64,000 bases of DNA from Atopsyche davidsoni (Eukaryota; Arthropoda; Insecta; Trichoptera; Hydrobiosidae), in NCBI GenBank assembly GCA_022113835.1, contig JAILWY010000016.1:4192501-4256500 (forward strand), given 5' to 3'. Positions 11,500 to 24,746 of the stretch are shown piece after piece. Positions within the stretch are counted from its first letter, which is position 1. Each line of letters begins with the position of its first letter. Under the pieces are notes generated by a model. The model ran no database searches. It was not told the DNA's origin and worked only from the letters and a program-made list of their open reading frames with translations. The position numbers were made by a program, and so were the translations under genes.

Positions 11500-14400
11500 A
11501 ATAAAAAAAATCTAATCTATTAACTGTGCCAAAAATTTAATCGTAATATTTTTGTTTGTAGCTCGTGCACATACTCGTATTTAAGATGAGTATTTTAAAA
11601 CAAAAAATAGATTGTAAAAACATTAGCATGTAATTTTAAGACAAAATACTTCACGAAGTCAAGAACGTTTGGTAGGCATAAAAAATTATCGAGAATAGTT
11701 ACATTGGTTAAACTTACATATAACGGTATAAACTTTCTCTTAAAAGGATTACAATGCCCGACCGCGCAAGATAAATAAAAATATAACACCGTTTTTTACA
11801 TGAATACATATAAATGTCGTGCGAAGTAGAACAGTGTCTGAACATGGCGAGCGAAGTCCTCAAGGATGCAGTAAAAAGCCGAAAATAAAAAATAAAAACA
11901 AATGCAACCGCAATAAAGAAACTAAACGAACCATCCGAGTTTATTTCCGGTGCTTTGCGCCCTCTTTCACCCCAATTTGGTGCCGGCGCGCCCCCGACAC
12001 GAAGCCCTCCCTCGTGACAATACTGTTTGCCCAGGACGGAACCGAACCAAACCGAACCCCCGTGCTCCAGAACCTTCCGCCTTCCGCCCCTCTTCTATGG
12101 AAGTGCACTCATATATGAAGATGATTACATAGATATCTTGGAGGGATTCGATCGTAAACTGTTTTTATTCCGGGGGAGATAAGGTTAAGGTAATCACGAA
12201 AATATATTTTGCTCAAGTACTCGGCATTCTGTCAATATGTGTTATGCATTACTATTAGTTTTGATTGAAGGCATAGTGTACATATAACCATATTTACGAT
12301 AGCATTTTAATAATCGCATACGTGTTTGTAAGAATATTAGTTATCACCATGAAAAAAAAACTTTTTCAAGTGTTAAAATGAATTAAAAGTCTCAACCAAG
12401 TTAGTGTTGAAAATCACTTAAAGACTTGACTTTTTTAGTTAGCTGATTTGAAAATTGGTTTTGGAAAAAAATATACGTAAATTTTATTTTTATCTAAAGT
12501 TATACGACTTTCTGTGCAGCTTCTCAATTTTCTTGAATATTTACAAAATAGGTGCATGGGAAGAGATGCGCGAGATTTTCTCAGAAAGTGGCTTCGTAAG
12601 TTATTCAATTATCTTTTTTATTAACTTAGTAGAAGCACTTGTAGAGTTTTAGACATAGTTGTGTACTAGATATTTAATGTACCAAGCGTTTGACTCAGTG
12701 GTGGCACGAGAAAAAGGCAGCGTGGTTTTTTACATTTGTATTGAGTTTATTTGTCTTACAAGATAAAAACTAAATTTTAAGATGTAATAATTCACCCATA
12801 ACAGCAGCCTTAAATTTTTAGTCTAAAAATAAAGACTTTTAAACGAGTCTAGATTTTGTTTAAACGGAGTGTTTTTAATGAAATTTAAAAATAATTTCTA
12901 ATACTTACTTCTAATATTTACTTCGTTTTTAACTTTAATACTTTTAAACACTCAAAATTTATAAAATTTTTGAGAGATACAAATATATATAAATTTTTTG
13001 AAGATTTCGGATAGTGTTTATTTATATGAATATTCACTATCAACAAAAATGGAATTTTCACTTAATCATTTACCTAAATTATCATAGCATTAATATTTAC
13101 TTATATGAGTATCCCGCCTCACAATGATGACAAATACTTATTTCGATTTTTTAATTGATATAAACTTTTGAAAAATTATCACTCGGGTCAAAGTATTAAT
13201 TAATTTATTGAATGTTTTTTTTGTTATAAGTAAGGAGAGTGCACCTCCCTGGAGTCCGCCGACATTTGACGGTCTTCTGTTACTGCCAAACAACTCTTTT
13301 ATGTTCAAGGGGCAACTCATAATTAACTTTAGCGAATTTCTAAAGCAGAATGAAAACAAAGAGAGTATTTTTAAGCTTCCTCCGCTAAGAAGGTGATTAT
13401 CAGCTTGTTTTGTTTGAGAATATTTCCGTGAGTTTTGAACACCCCGATATCAGAGCCGATGCTGTAATTTTCGTAATAGGACTTCGGAATAAATAGGTCT
13501 TAAGGTGATTCCCCATTAATTAATAATTTGAGGAAATCATAATAAACTAGCAAATTTACGAGCAGTGAAAGCTTAATACTCAAAGGTAACGCTTTGTGGA
13601 CTAAAGGCGTTCTTAACTTTCATTTGTAATAAAGACTAAATATATTTATTTAATACCAATAATTTAATGAAAAAGTAGTGCCTGCTTACATCTATCTATA
13701 CAATTTTCTCTAGAATTCAATGTAAGTCAGAATGAGAATTTAGACTTGTCACATTGGAGTAAAAACGCGACACCAATTACTAAAATTTATAAACCAAACA
13801 TATTTGTTTTTAACTGAGATGTATAACTAAACATTATTTAAAAAAAAAAAATTATGTTTTTAATTATGCCCAAAATTGTAAACAAAACTATATATTTTTA
13901 TGTTGATTTAAATCGATACCAAAATTTTCAAATAAATATTATTACTAAAAACTTTCCGGTATAAAATAGTATTTTTATTTTTATTTCAAACGTAAAAGAT
14001 GGCCCAAAACGTCAATCTCGGATTCACAAAGTTATTAGAATCTCAATGGTTCTGCTTGATACTTTATCAATTCCCATAATTTTTAAAAAAAAAAATTATA
14101 AAACTCAAGAGCTGTAAAAATAAAAGCATAGAAACAGCGATAAAATATGCTGTGCACTATGTGGATCCTAGACCAGAGTTGAAATTTAAAAACCGTGTAG
14201 TACATGAATTTTAAATTTCCTCGCTGCTCGCCATCTGACACCGCCGCGGCTTCACTTTGTCAAAGTCTCTCCGGGCAAAACTTTAAGTCAATTTCATGCC
14301 AAAAGTTTTCACGTTAAAAAACGGCAAAAGAAGAACACAATAATTATGAGAGAATGTTAACACCGCGCCTCGTAGACCCATCGATCAATTAAATGTCTCT

Positions 14401-17400
14401 AATTTAATTTCTACAGTGCTTAAATTAGATTTTCTCTAACGGACGATGTACATTTTCAAGATGCATAAAGTATTGCAGTTCTGAGATGTTAAACATAACT
14501 AGAAGAATTAGCAACATAGACCAGTTTATGAACACATTTATAATTAATACTGGTAACACTAATATACCACGAAAATAGAGCTTTTTTTGTTGATAACGGG
14601 CGTGTATTGACGACGCGTTGACAAATTCCTAGCAACCAACTTGTTTTGTTATAAAATGTTATTCACAGCATTTCAACCGGTGTATTTTAATAATTACTAT
14701 ATAATCAGTCAATTAGTATAGAATATTAATTGAGACTTGTTTAGTGCATATAAAATAATAAATATTATAAACAAAAAGCTAGTTAGATTCAAACCCTTAC
14801 GTCTTGGCGTTGTTTTCTCCAGCTAGCCTAAAGGAAAAATTGCTTAAAGACATGCGATTTCAAAGCGTATTATGTATGCACTTAAAAACTTTATTAAAAA
14901 AATAGTACAATACAAAATTTATGAAAAATATTTTTTATTTTATTTTAAAATGAATAAAACGTGCTTTCACATAGAAATATTTTTTTTGCAACAGGGGTCG
15001 TGTACTCTTAGTATTTAATTTTTTTAACAACAGCACTTGTTCCGGTCGGGCTAATGGATGTTTCCATTATTGCATTAAAAGCGAGGAAGGGGTAGGGGGA
15101 GCGGTGGGCGCCCCTGGGGGAGGAAGACTCAAACGGAACGTTAATAAAATATTTTTAAATTGAAAAAGAAAACATGGAAAACGACTGGCCACGATAGGGT
15201 TACGCAAAGTGCATACGAGCAGGCTGTGTTCTAGACCACCAACCAACTTATTTTTTTTTAACATTATATAACTTTTATTATATGAAATGCTAATTGACTT
15301 ACTTCTTGTGTCTTGATTTACAAAGTTATAAGAAATTGCACTCAAAAGAACAAATATTTCAAATCAAATCATTTAAAAAAAAAAACTTTTAAATAATTAT
15401 TATTATAATCAATTTTAGTTTTTGTGTTGAAAGCACTAATTTGTATTCAAGTAAAGCGTAATTTAATTGTATTATTTTATACAGTAAATTAAATTTATTA
15501 ACATTAGGAAATCTGGTACACCCCTGCGTGACAGCTTAAAGATAGGCCGACATTTGTCGATGACACGGGAGACTTCCTGTTTTCCTCTTTAATCAAATTT
15601 CCTCCCAGCGAGCGGGAGAGGGACGGCGCGAGTCCCGGGGCGCGGTCGGAGACAGACGGACTAGGAATATATTTTTTTATAAGTGAATGAGAGCCGGAGG
15701 GCGCGGGGGACGGGCGGGGACGGGAGGAGGGCGAGACATTTAAAAGTTTGCGAATTGAAGTCTCGTTTGAGATCATGTAATTAGGATTTTTTAATTTATT
15801 TTACATTGCGGTATTTCTCACTTGAGATAAGGGATCTTTCGCGTGGAGGCTGTAAGTGTGGACATTTGAAAACATCATAATAAAATAAGGCTTCCTGTTG
15901 CTTGTTTTTTTTTTTTTAATATTTTTCAACTCAAAACGATTACAACAAAAAGTGTTCATAAGGATACTTGCAAAATCTTAAAAATATTTTTTTTTTTATA
16001 TATTTATTAAATTTGATAGGTTGAAATGCATTTCGAACAAAGATATTTAAAAAATATATTATTTATTTAAATTTCAAATAAATTTATAACAATTTCGTTT
16101 AAACTACAGAGAGTTTATCTAAAAAGAGTATTACCTATTTAAAGTCTACAAAAACTCTCAACACTGCTTTTAAAAGACCCAGACATTTCCAAAGAAAAAC
16201 ATCCCCATGGCACCTAATCCAGCAATCGAAGCAGATCCTTAGTATCCCTCCTAGCTCCCCCCCTCCCTGGCACTCCCGGCAGTACAGGCACGTACACAAG
16301 TTCACTTCCGGTTTCAAACTAAAACTACTTGCGCGCAGGAGCCTTGCTTAAAGCACTTGCACAATTGCTAAAGTTTGTAGGATTCCTCCGATCAGAATCT
16401 ACTTAATGAACGATTGCGTTTTAAACTGAAATACAAATATAAATCCAGTCTCACTTTTTAAAAGTTTAAAGCTAGATATAAATATTGAGATATATTCATC
16501 AAGACACAGTGGTGTTTAAAAATAATAACGAAATATAAAAAAAACAAATATGACGGGTGTTGTGTGAACATCAATTAAGTAATCGAAGCATACCTCGTAA
16601 AAAAACTATATCATAAAAATTTTCATAAGAATCGATTTTATTAAAAACTATTGATTTAAGCTTAAGCCATTTCAAATAAATAAAAATAGCTTAAGAATAA
16701 GAGATAAAAACGTATTGCCTCAGATGAGATTTTTTATTCAGCTTCCCGTATTTAAGGCGGTGCACGCAGAAGGACGTAGAAACGAAGGCCTCCACGCGAA
16801 ACCGCACCTGCGACTTCCTTAGTCGGCAGGCTAACTTCGGCCTGTTTTATTCGTTTTCTAATTGAAAGTAAAAATATAATTAAATGTAGACTGTAAAAAT
16901 AGACTCTCGTGAAAATACTAAAAATAATTTTAGGTTTCTAAAAATTATTATGAGTATATTATACGAGTTCTTCATCTCGTTCTTCTAAAAATAGAGATTT
17001 ATTTTTTTGATTCGTTTTGTAAATATTATTCAGTTATTGAGATAAATAATATATATACAATGATAAACTATAAACTACGAACATATTTGACTTAAGCATT
17101 TTACAAATTCAATTCATATTGTTTTCAATAATTATTATTGTGTTGTTTTTTTGGAAACAATGAAAACTTCGGTGTGTTTTTCAAAACCCAATAAAAACTA
17201 CGACCAATTACAAATGCACGACCATTGAATACTAGATTTTGTGCAAATATTTGCTAACTACAGTATTTTTTTTAAGTAACGCCCGCATTGATACAAGCTT
17301 GTTAAAATTGATTATGTGCAAATAAATTATATCGTAGAAATCATTGATTACATTCTTGCATAAACGTAATATCGCCAGCGCGTTTTAAATAAAAGCCGCG

Positions 17401-18050
17401 TGATGTTTCGATTCGGCTCAATGGTCTATTTATAGCTGAAAATTAAAAGCCGTTTTAGAAATTAAAAATGAATCTGTGAGTGCAAACAGTCACTTCACAA
17501 GCACTCTTCACTAACATTTCCACTCCATAAAGCATTCGAGGTTATTCGCAACGTGAATAAATTGCTCCATTCGTGGAGCATTCAGCCCTCGCTTGTAGGG
17601 CTGCCGGTTCGCGAGTGCCGGTTACCGGTTACCAACAACTGTAATTGAAACTTTAGGGTTTCCCTGGGTTTTGGAGTCGAGTTGTATGGCGCGGCGTTGG
17701 CTGTTGACATTTGCGATTGTCTTTGGCGGCATTTGCTTTTTTCTATTAATGTTTGTTGGAGTTTTGAGGCGTCTTTTAATGGAATTGAGATCATTGGGGT
17801 TCTTGAAAACTATTTTTTTTTTTTTTTAAATAAATTTGTATTGATTGATGACAAGAAAAAAATTGAGTATTCAAAAGTTTTTCTCCACAGAAAAGAAAAA
17901 GATTCTAATTAATATTGATTAAATCGCTTTATATTCATATTAGTTATTTTGATATGGAGTAAACTATAAAATTTTACTAAAAAGTTTCACTTTGCAATTT
18001 TGCAATCTTATTGAAACATTCTAAGTAAAACTTTTATTTATTTTATATTA
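11500..18050. other. Long AT-rich stretch with GC islets
   Basis: No supported gene. GC islets occur at about 11980-12100, 14220-14290, 15050-15125, 15600-15740, 16230-16320 and 17580-17720. The islet at 15600-15740 (AGCGAGCGGGAGAGGGACGG) is purine-rich on the plus strand. Short open frames overlap several islets on opposite strands, a composition effect. No transposon recognised. Confidence 0.4.
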
Positions 18051-18054
18051 AAAA

Positions 18055-18282
18055 ATTCAATATTTTTGACAGAGAGTACTTGGTGGAATTCCATTTTAAT
18101 ATTTTTGAATAAAATACTTGAGTGATTTTCCACATTTTCGTTTTTATTAGTGACCGGTTACGCCAACCTTTCACGTTGGCATAGACTCTGTTTGATAATG
18201 CCAACGTGAAAGGTTGGCGAAACCGGTCACTAATAAAAACGAAAATGTGGAAAATCACTCAAGTATTTTATTCAAAAATATT
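18055..18282 (-). repeat. Family A fold-back element, copy A2
   Basis: Sense is minus: the ATG-bearing extension (reverse complement ATGGAATTCCACCAAGTACT) lies at the left, 18055-18100. It is followed by two long inverted arms (about 18101-18181 and 18196-18282) that include the tail and the stem-loop. The right arm carries the core TTGATAA (18192-18198), GAAAC (18219-18223) and CGGTC. The left arm core is damaged (GTAAC for GAAAC). No exact flanking duplication was found. Confidence 0.75.
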
Positions 18283-18289
18283 ATTTTAT

Positions 18290-21200
18290 TATAGATCCGA
18301 GAAACTCATTGCTAAGCTTGTGTTTCTGATAATTTAAATCTATTATCCCATGATGCTCAAGAATATTGCATAAAGCAAAAAGCTACCTTATCAATTCGCA
18401 ATGCTCACGAGCTAATCGATTCAGCAAACAGAATAATCCGGCACGCCCTGCCTCGCCGCACAGGGCGCAATTTAAAACAGAAAAACCTTCCCTTATTTAC
18501 ATGCACCGCATTTTTATTGGAGCGAAAGGGCGTAGGTACGTCCTGTAGGGGTTTCCATCCCCACTAAGTGAATTCTGTTAATTAAACCATAAAAACTTCA
18601 ATAAATTAAGATCGACGAAGCCAATTTCCGTGCCGCGGCATACGCTGGCGATAATTTTATTTAACCACCGAGGGTGGGACTACCCCCTGCCGATTTGCGC
18701 CCCCCCGGAGCCTGCTTTAAGCACCCTTAAATGCCATATATTAGGCGCTCCCAAATGAATGCTAAATTTTTGGGCAGTCAGTGCAAACATCGTTCTGCTC
18801 GCCGGACATTTATATCATAGACCGAGGCCTGACGTGCCGCTATTATATTTGTAGCACTGCGTTATGAAATATTAAATTAAACATCTCATTAAAATAATAG
18901 AAAGTCATTGTACTTTTACGGTTAATTAATGCTTAGATAATTTATTTCAGACAAACCAGAGTCACTTTTCAATTTACTTAAATATTACAAAAAAATATGC
19001 CAAAAAAGAGAAAATTATAAATCTAAAATAAATGCCCAAATTACTAACATTGTTTAAAATGCGAATAAAAAAACAGTCCCACATACTTTTAATTTTACTG
19101 GTACATAAAGTAGGTATAAACAAGAACCAGGTTATCAATTTTTAAGCTCTCCAGAAGTAATACGCTGCTTCATCTTTCGGACGGTGCCACGAATTTCCAA
19201 AATAGCGAACCAAATGGAATTTCCAAAAAGCTTAGTAAAGGCTGCACAGGCCGCTCCCCCGGGACTCCGTCTCTTATGAAAGTTTTGATGTCTTCCATTG
19301 GCTGTTTATTGTTTTTGAAACAATCTTTCCTTGCGTTTTACTTCAGTGGCTTTTCCCTCGGACGTGAGCAGAGTTTCGTATTGACTCTCCGTTCAATTGT
19401 TTGCAGACACATTTAACAGCTCTTATTGGAAAGTATACGTTCCCTGGATAACGGGCCGTGGGGAAACAATTGCTTTGAATAAAGAGACTATTTTCGAATG
19501 ATAGATATATTATATTATATTCTTCACTTTATTAACTACTATGGAAGCGAAAGTAACAAAAATCGTCTTAAATACAACCTAAATGGTAAGCATACTAAAA
19601 AAACTGTTTTTGTGTACTGAAAAGAGTAATATTCTATGAATACCACACTTTCCTCTAATAACATATTTTCTGGACACAAAACTAAAATATATTGATTTAC
19701 TTAACAACGAAAATTTTCCCAAATACGAATTACTTTACTTTTATATTTTTGTATTAATCAGAACCTATGGTAACATAATCGTGGCACTTTTAAACAGAAG
19801 ACATTTTCTTAAAAATAAAACAGTCTGTTTAAGTAAATTAAAAAAACCAGGTTTAAGTAAATTAAAAAAAACTTAAGGTTAAGGTTAATACAACCTCACC
19901 GGTAAAATCAATATATTCTCATTTTTACATTTTATAATAAGCTGTTCTATAAAGTTTTTACATACTTTGTATTACTTCACGTTATAATACGGAAAAAACT
20001 TAAAAATACACGTTAAAAGAAATACTTGGCCGATATTCTTTCATGGGGGGAACTTTCATTGCTGATTTTAGGTTATTTACTTGTTTACTTTATTTTACTG
20101 ATAATTCAAAAAATTATTATTCAAAATTCCACGGTTTTCCAATCAAAGGGACCGCTCGAGCGGAAGCACGGGCGCCTTGGGAACGGGAACATCTGAAAAG
20201 ATGTGAATTTAAAGTCATAAGAAATCGGAGGCTTGAAAACTTTTCCGTTTCATTCTTCTTGGAGATGTTTAAAAATAACTTACAAAATATCTTATGTTTT
20301 TGTTAAACAACGCTTCCCTAATTTATGTATGTATTCTCTTCTGGCACAACCTACAAATGGCTACTGAATTATTTTTACTTAAGAAAATATCAGTCTTTTT
20401 TTGATCAGTAACAATCACGTATCCGCATAGTTATCTTTTTTCGAATTGTTATATATAAGTCACATTTAAACAAAGTTGCAACGTAGTCAGTTTTTTCATC
20501 GTATATGTGATTGTCTTTTTTTTAAACCTTATTATAAAAGAAAGGATTTGTTTTGTAATTACAATCAATGTTAAAATATTATTTTAAGATATGGATTCAT
20601 TTCATTTTAAACATAAAGTTCGATTTAAAAACAACAGAATTTTTTCACTTTTCTTAATTTATAATATTTTAAACATAAAATCAATTGTAATTACAATGAA
20701 TTCTTCTTATCAGCTTAATAAAACCCTTTTCTTTAAAATAATTTTGTATTTTGAGAAAGTTACTTGTTTTTTTATAAATTAATTCATCGTTTTAATAGAC
20801 TTTTTGTAAATTTTACATTATTAAAAATAAAAAAACTTTTAAAATGAATGACATCTGTGGTTAGTTAAAATACAAACGAACATTTATTTCCGCAATATAA
20901 AGTCTACTAATACCAAAAAAAACACTTTCTTATTTTTTTACGAGTATATTTAAATTCCATAAAAAATTAAATAACCGAGACTGCAGCTCGGGACAGTCTC
21001 TCGCAGTACATCTCCCATATTAAATTTCCTCTAACCTCGTATTGGATTCAGTCCCACACGAACCAATGTAACAATGAAACCTTCCCAATGCTTGACAGAC
21101 CCACCCCTCGGAAAACACTTAAAATGCAAATCAACCCCAGCTGCCTCCCCGGCCGCCCCGGGGGCGTAAGCCGTGTTAGACACCGATATAATTGTCGCAT

Positions 21201-22230
21201 ATTAGGGTTCAATTAAATTCCCGACGTTTTGGCTTAAGTACTGGTGGAGGATCCACAATGATATATTTGTATCACGACTTGCGATGTTTCTAATATCTAT
21301 GTAATATTTATTTAAAAAAATGTTATTTTTTTAAACAAAAAGACTGCATGAAGATTTATTTTATGCAATATTTGCAATGAATAATATCTCTGAGACCCAA
21401 TGTTTTTGATACATTATATTAAGAACTTGTAAATTATTTAATTGATTTTTTTTCGTTATGTAAGTATTTAACACTTATTGTTACTTAGCTATTTTATTTT
21501 ATGTTAAAGCATTAGTATATTTTTAGCAACTTCAGTTTCTGTTTATAGGCAAGATTTCAATGTGTGGAAGTTATATATATATATATATATGTTCCTTAAC
21601 TCATAGTCTACAGTATGAACTCTAAGATATTTAACCAAAACTTTAATTTTTGAAATAATATAATAACCTAATTGCTCTAATATAAGAGCAATGTGTTTTA
21701 TAATAACAATTAAAATTTTATTTTTTTAGTGTTTTAATTATAAATAATAAACATAAAAGTGTTTTTTTACTTTTATTTATACGTTTTTACGTTCAAAACA
21801 TTTTTTGCAAATAATACTGCTTTCAATGCATTATGTCAAACCTACAACATGTTTAAAAGCCAAATTACATAATATTAAAATATTGCTTGAGAATACACAA
21901 GTTTAATGTTTAATATCAAAAATCATTTTAAAAAATAAATCGTACGAAGTTTTACTGCATTCGCTTATCGAGAGATACTTAAATCGCATCCCTGTATCAA
22001 AAGTCATAACATAATCTGAAATAATCATAAAACAGCCACATTTCCGCGGGATTCTGAAAAACAGATCAAATAATATCCCCAAATCGAATATAAATTTTCC
22101 AATCGTGTGTAAAATATTGCAAAAAACGAGCACCACTGTGTCGACTCGGCGCCGCTTATTTTATCGGCCGCCATAAACCTGGCAAACAAAAGCAAATATA
22201 CCACTCGAAACAACACGCAACTATCTTGCA
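18290..22230. other. AT-rich DNA with GC islets
   Basis: No supported gene. GC islets at about 18430-18550, 18620-18850, 19190-19280, 20145-20200 and 20985-21180. The 18.6-18.8 kb islet contains GAGGGTGGGACTACCCCC. A short direct repeat (GTTTAAGTAAATTAAAAAAA, twice) lies at about 19828-19872. Confidence 0.4.
21572..21590 (+). repeat. (TA)n microsatellite
   Basis: About nine uninterrupted TA dinucleotides. Confidence 0.95.
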
Positions 22231-22232
22231 AC

Positions 22233-22370
22233 ATGGCGGAGGGAGAAGCGAAACAATCCCAACTTCTTAAAGTGGTATTCCGTGGCATATTTTATATCTG
22301 TAAATGCAGCACCAGCGGAGGAAGACACGTTTTTTATATGTCCCCGGTCTGGGTGATCTCTTTTGCATGA
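22233..22370 (+). CDS. Candidate small ORF or first exon at an ACATGGCGG start
   Basis: An ATG in the context CAACATGGCGGAGG opens 45 codons beginning MAEGEAKQSQLLKVVF and ending at TGA. It lies in a GC-rich islet (22140-22340) that includes GGCCGCCATAAACC. CAACATGGCGG resembles the YY1/Pho motif that overlaps start codons in some animal promoters, so this could be a promoter with a first exon; GTGGTATT at 22272 could be a donor. No conserved domain and no partner exon were found. Confidence 0.2.
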   Translation: MAEGEAKQSQLLKVVFRGIFYICKCSTSGGRHVFYMSPVWVISFA

Positions 22371-23540
22371 AAGTTCGCGGTTATGGAGTGTGAATATTCA
22401 ATGTGTAAAGGCGTAAAGGGACCATGGAAATATAATGCAGAGTAAGTGCCGCTTTTGTGCCGATATGTAAGTGACGGACAATACCCTGAAATGCACTGAT
22501 ATTTAATGACAAGAGTTTAAATGTACTAGATGATGTTTTTTTTTTGCATGGATGTTCGCAAACGGGGGGTATAAATAACGCATTTATAATGTCATAGAGT
22601 GTTTTTAGAAAGATGACGAAAAACGCGCCTAAATGATGAACAATACCTTTTTAGTGCTTTTTGCATAAAATAAATTATAGATGATAAATAACTGTGGCAA
22701 ACAACTGTAGTAACACAAAATTTATATTTTAAACGATTATTTTCTGAACAAATTAATATAATTTTTTTCTAAATAAGTAGTATTATTCTCAATAAGTGTT
22801 ACAATATCAGTTAAATATATTAAAATCCGGCTATTTAACCCGTGATTGTTCATAAATTCACATGTTAGCCTAAGCCGACTTTTTTTAAGACCTACAAAGT
22901 TTGTAACTAAACAATCTTTAATATAAAATAATGAATTATTTTTGTTTTTTAATTAAATTAATTTTAATCGATTAAAAACTAGCGACATTACATAATCATT
23001 CATATACGTTTATGGATAAATTGGTGAATATCTAATAATTATAATAACTCGTCGGTATCACTTTTTTTTGCATTAAATACTTACTTACTTACTAAAATTA
23101 ATGTAGTCGCATACTTATAGCTTATATTGATAATATTTGCTTAATAATCATTATGAGTTTTATATAAATAAACTTAAGTACTACTACTTAGATATACAGG
23201 CACTAAAACTTAAATATACCCAGCTAGGCTTTTTTATGTTATCTCAACTATAAAAGCTAAATTATATTAGTATGACATCTAATAGTTTCCTTCAAAGGGG
23301 ATCAAATAGTTATATCCGAAAGCACGTAAACGTTTTCATCCCGAAACGGAAGTCACGCTGGTGTGTTAACCACGGAAGCCGGGGTTAGTTTGGTGGGAGC
23401 TCCGCGTGAAAGTATAACCGCTGCTCTCCCTGTCAGTAAATCGCGGATTTGCTGCTACAACGTAGCACCCGTAACTAGCTACAGCATGGAAAGTGACGAT
23501 GACGAGTGTATGCTGCTACGAATTGCATAGATATTATCAG
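22371..23540. other. AT-rich DNA with a GC islet at 23330-23500
   Basis: No supported gene. The islet holds GAAGTCACGCTGGTGTG and GCTGCTACAACGTAGCACCC, with no long frame. Confidence 0.35.
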
Positions 23541-23546
23541 GTTTAT

Positions 23547-23934
23547 TTAAATTCTAGAGTCACACACACTAAAGGCGGGGCGGGTACTAGTACCCGTTTC
23601 GCGCACTGCTGTCTAAAATCGGGGCGCGTATTAATACCTTTTTAAATGGGTTTACTCTAAAAGCGGCAGAAGGTCATTTTACTCTTTAGGTTTACAACTC
23701 GTAATTTTTGTTTAGACTCGTCAACGTTACTTCTACCAATACTGTCCAGTGATTCTGAACAAAGTGACAATGAAAAAGTCAGAGAATGATAATCCTTCAA
23801 TTATTGAATAATTTTTGGGACAAAGTAGTGTTGTTGTGATGCCAAGTAATCCGAAAAGTGTATATGAAGCGGTTCAACTTTTTATAGGAAACGATTTATT
23901 TGACTACATGCAAATCGAAGAGTGTATAGACTAG
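23547..23934 (+). mobile_element. Probable piggyBac-type transposon 5' remnant
   Basis: A TTAA (23547-23550) precedes a GC-rich stretch with a palindrome CGGGTACTAGTACCCG (23581-23596). A related motif GGCGCGTATTAATACC follows at 23623-23638. Further on lies a short acidic frame SSDSEQSDNEKVRE (about 23745-23790), then the frame at 23818-23934. The order of TTAA, repeats, acidic N-terminus and start of the transposase domain matches piggyBac layout. The catalytic DDD region and the 3' end are missing. Confidence 0.45.
23818..23934 (+). pseudogene. piggyBac-like transposase N-terminal fragment
   Basis: The open frame reads ...MPSNPKSVYEAVQLF then IGNDLFDYMQIEE and ends at TAG. The pattern resembles the start of the piggyBac transposase domain, where a segment of the form [F/V]xLF[F/I]xxxLxxxIxxET is typical. 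The acidic segment upstream lies in a different frame and ends in stops, so the gene is broken. Identification is by pattern memory only. Confidence 0.45.
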
Positions 23935-24700
23935 ATTTCACACATCAGTTTAGTCAATTTGGTTACCCGCTTAAAGTGTGTTAATAATATTTTTTTTGTT
24001 ATTTTAGTAACAAGTGTTTTTTTTGACTGAATAATGATGGATCGAAGAATTGTTAGTTTTTCCGTTGGAATAATTGAAAATAAAGATTTATCCGTCAAGT
24101 TTATACTCCGTGAATTTCGGAAATCCACCCATCATGGCGGGGTTGCCGGGGGCGAGGAGGTGCCAGTGAGTGGCCGGTAACCAGACACAGGGTAATCCCC
24201 GCGCCCCGGCAGACCTGCACCGCTAAACCCGCAACTTCCAGGAGATAACCGCCCGCCGAGGGTTCAAACATTTAACTCACTTAGTTGAGTTTGCGCTGTG
24301 TTTGCGGTTACAAATCTCCGTAAAAGTTATTGTATTTTTTTTACACTTGTTTTTTTTTTTATAAAATAGAAAAGTTTTCTGCAATTAACGCTACATATAC
24401 TTTTATTACAAATTGGCTTTGCAAAGTAATGACTATTATATCATAAATTGTTTTTAATGAGATATGTAATATCACATATTTGAAGCTAATGACATATCTT
24501 AAAAATTAATTCAAGGTTTTCATAATAAAAAGTATGCTTAAGGAACATATTTCTAAGAAAAATAGATGAAGAATTCGCAGTTCTATCTATCTGTTTTTGC
24601 AGTCGCAGGTTTTTACTTTGTGATTTAATAAGTTTTTTGAGTATTTTTAGTTCTGAATCAAAAAACAGTCATCCTTTCTGTGCAAGCAAAAAAAACTTAC
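23935..24700. other. AT-rich DNA with a GC islet at 24130-24270
   Basis: The islet contains ATGGCGGGGTTGCCGGGGGC and ends near CCGCCCGCCGAGGG. No supported gene and no matching right end for the piggyBac remnant. Confidence 0.35.
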
Positions 24701-24746
24701 CATGATTTTGACAGCTTAATGTTGAATTTTTTGTGTGCATCTTCAT
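24701..24746 (-). CDS. Candidate internal exon, minus strand, in phase with 26059-26114
   Basis: A 46-nt segment lies between the minus-strand acceptor TTTAATTTCAG and the donor GTAAGTTTTT. When the split codon from the upstream exon (one base, G) is joined, it reads D-EDAHKKFNIKLSKS and leaves two bases (TG). The reading frame is chosen by the upstream exon's phase, which makes the pair more convincing than either alone. The peptide is basic and hydrophilic. Family not recognised. Confidence 0.45.
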
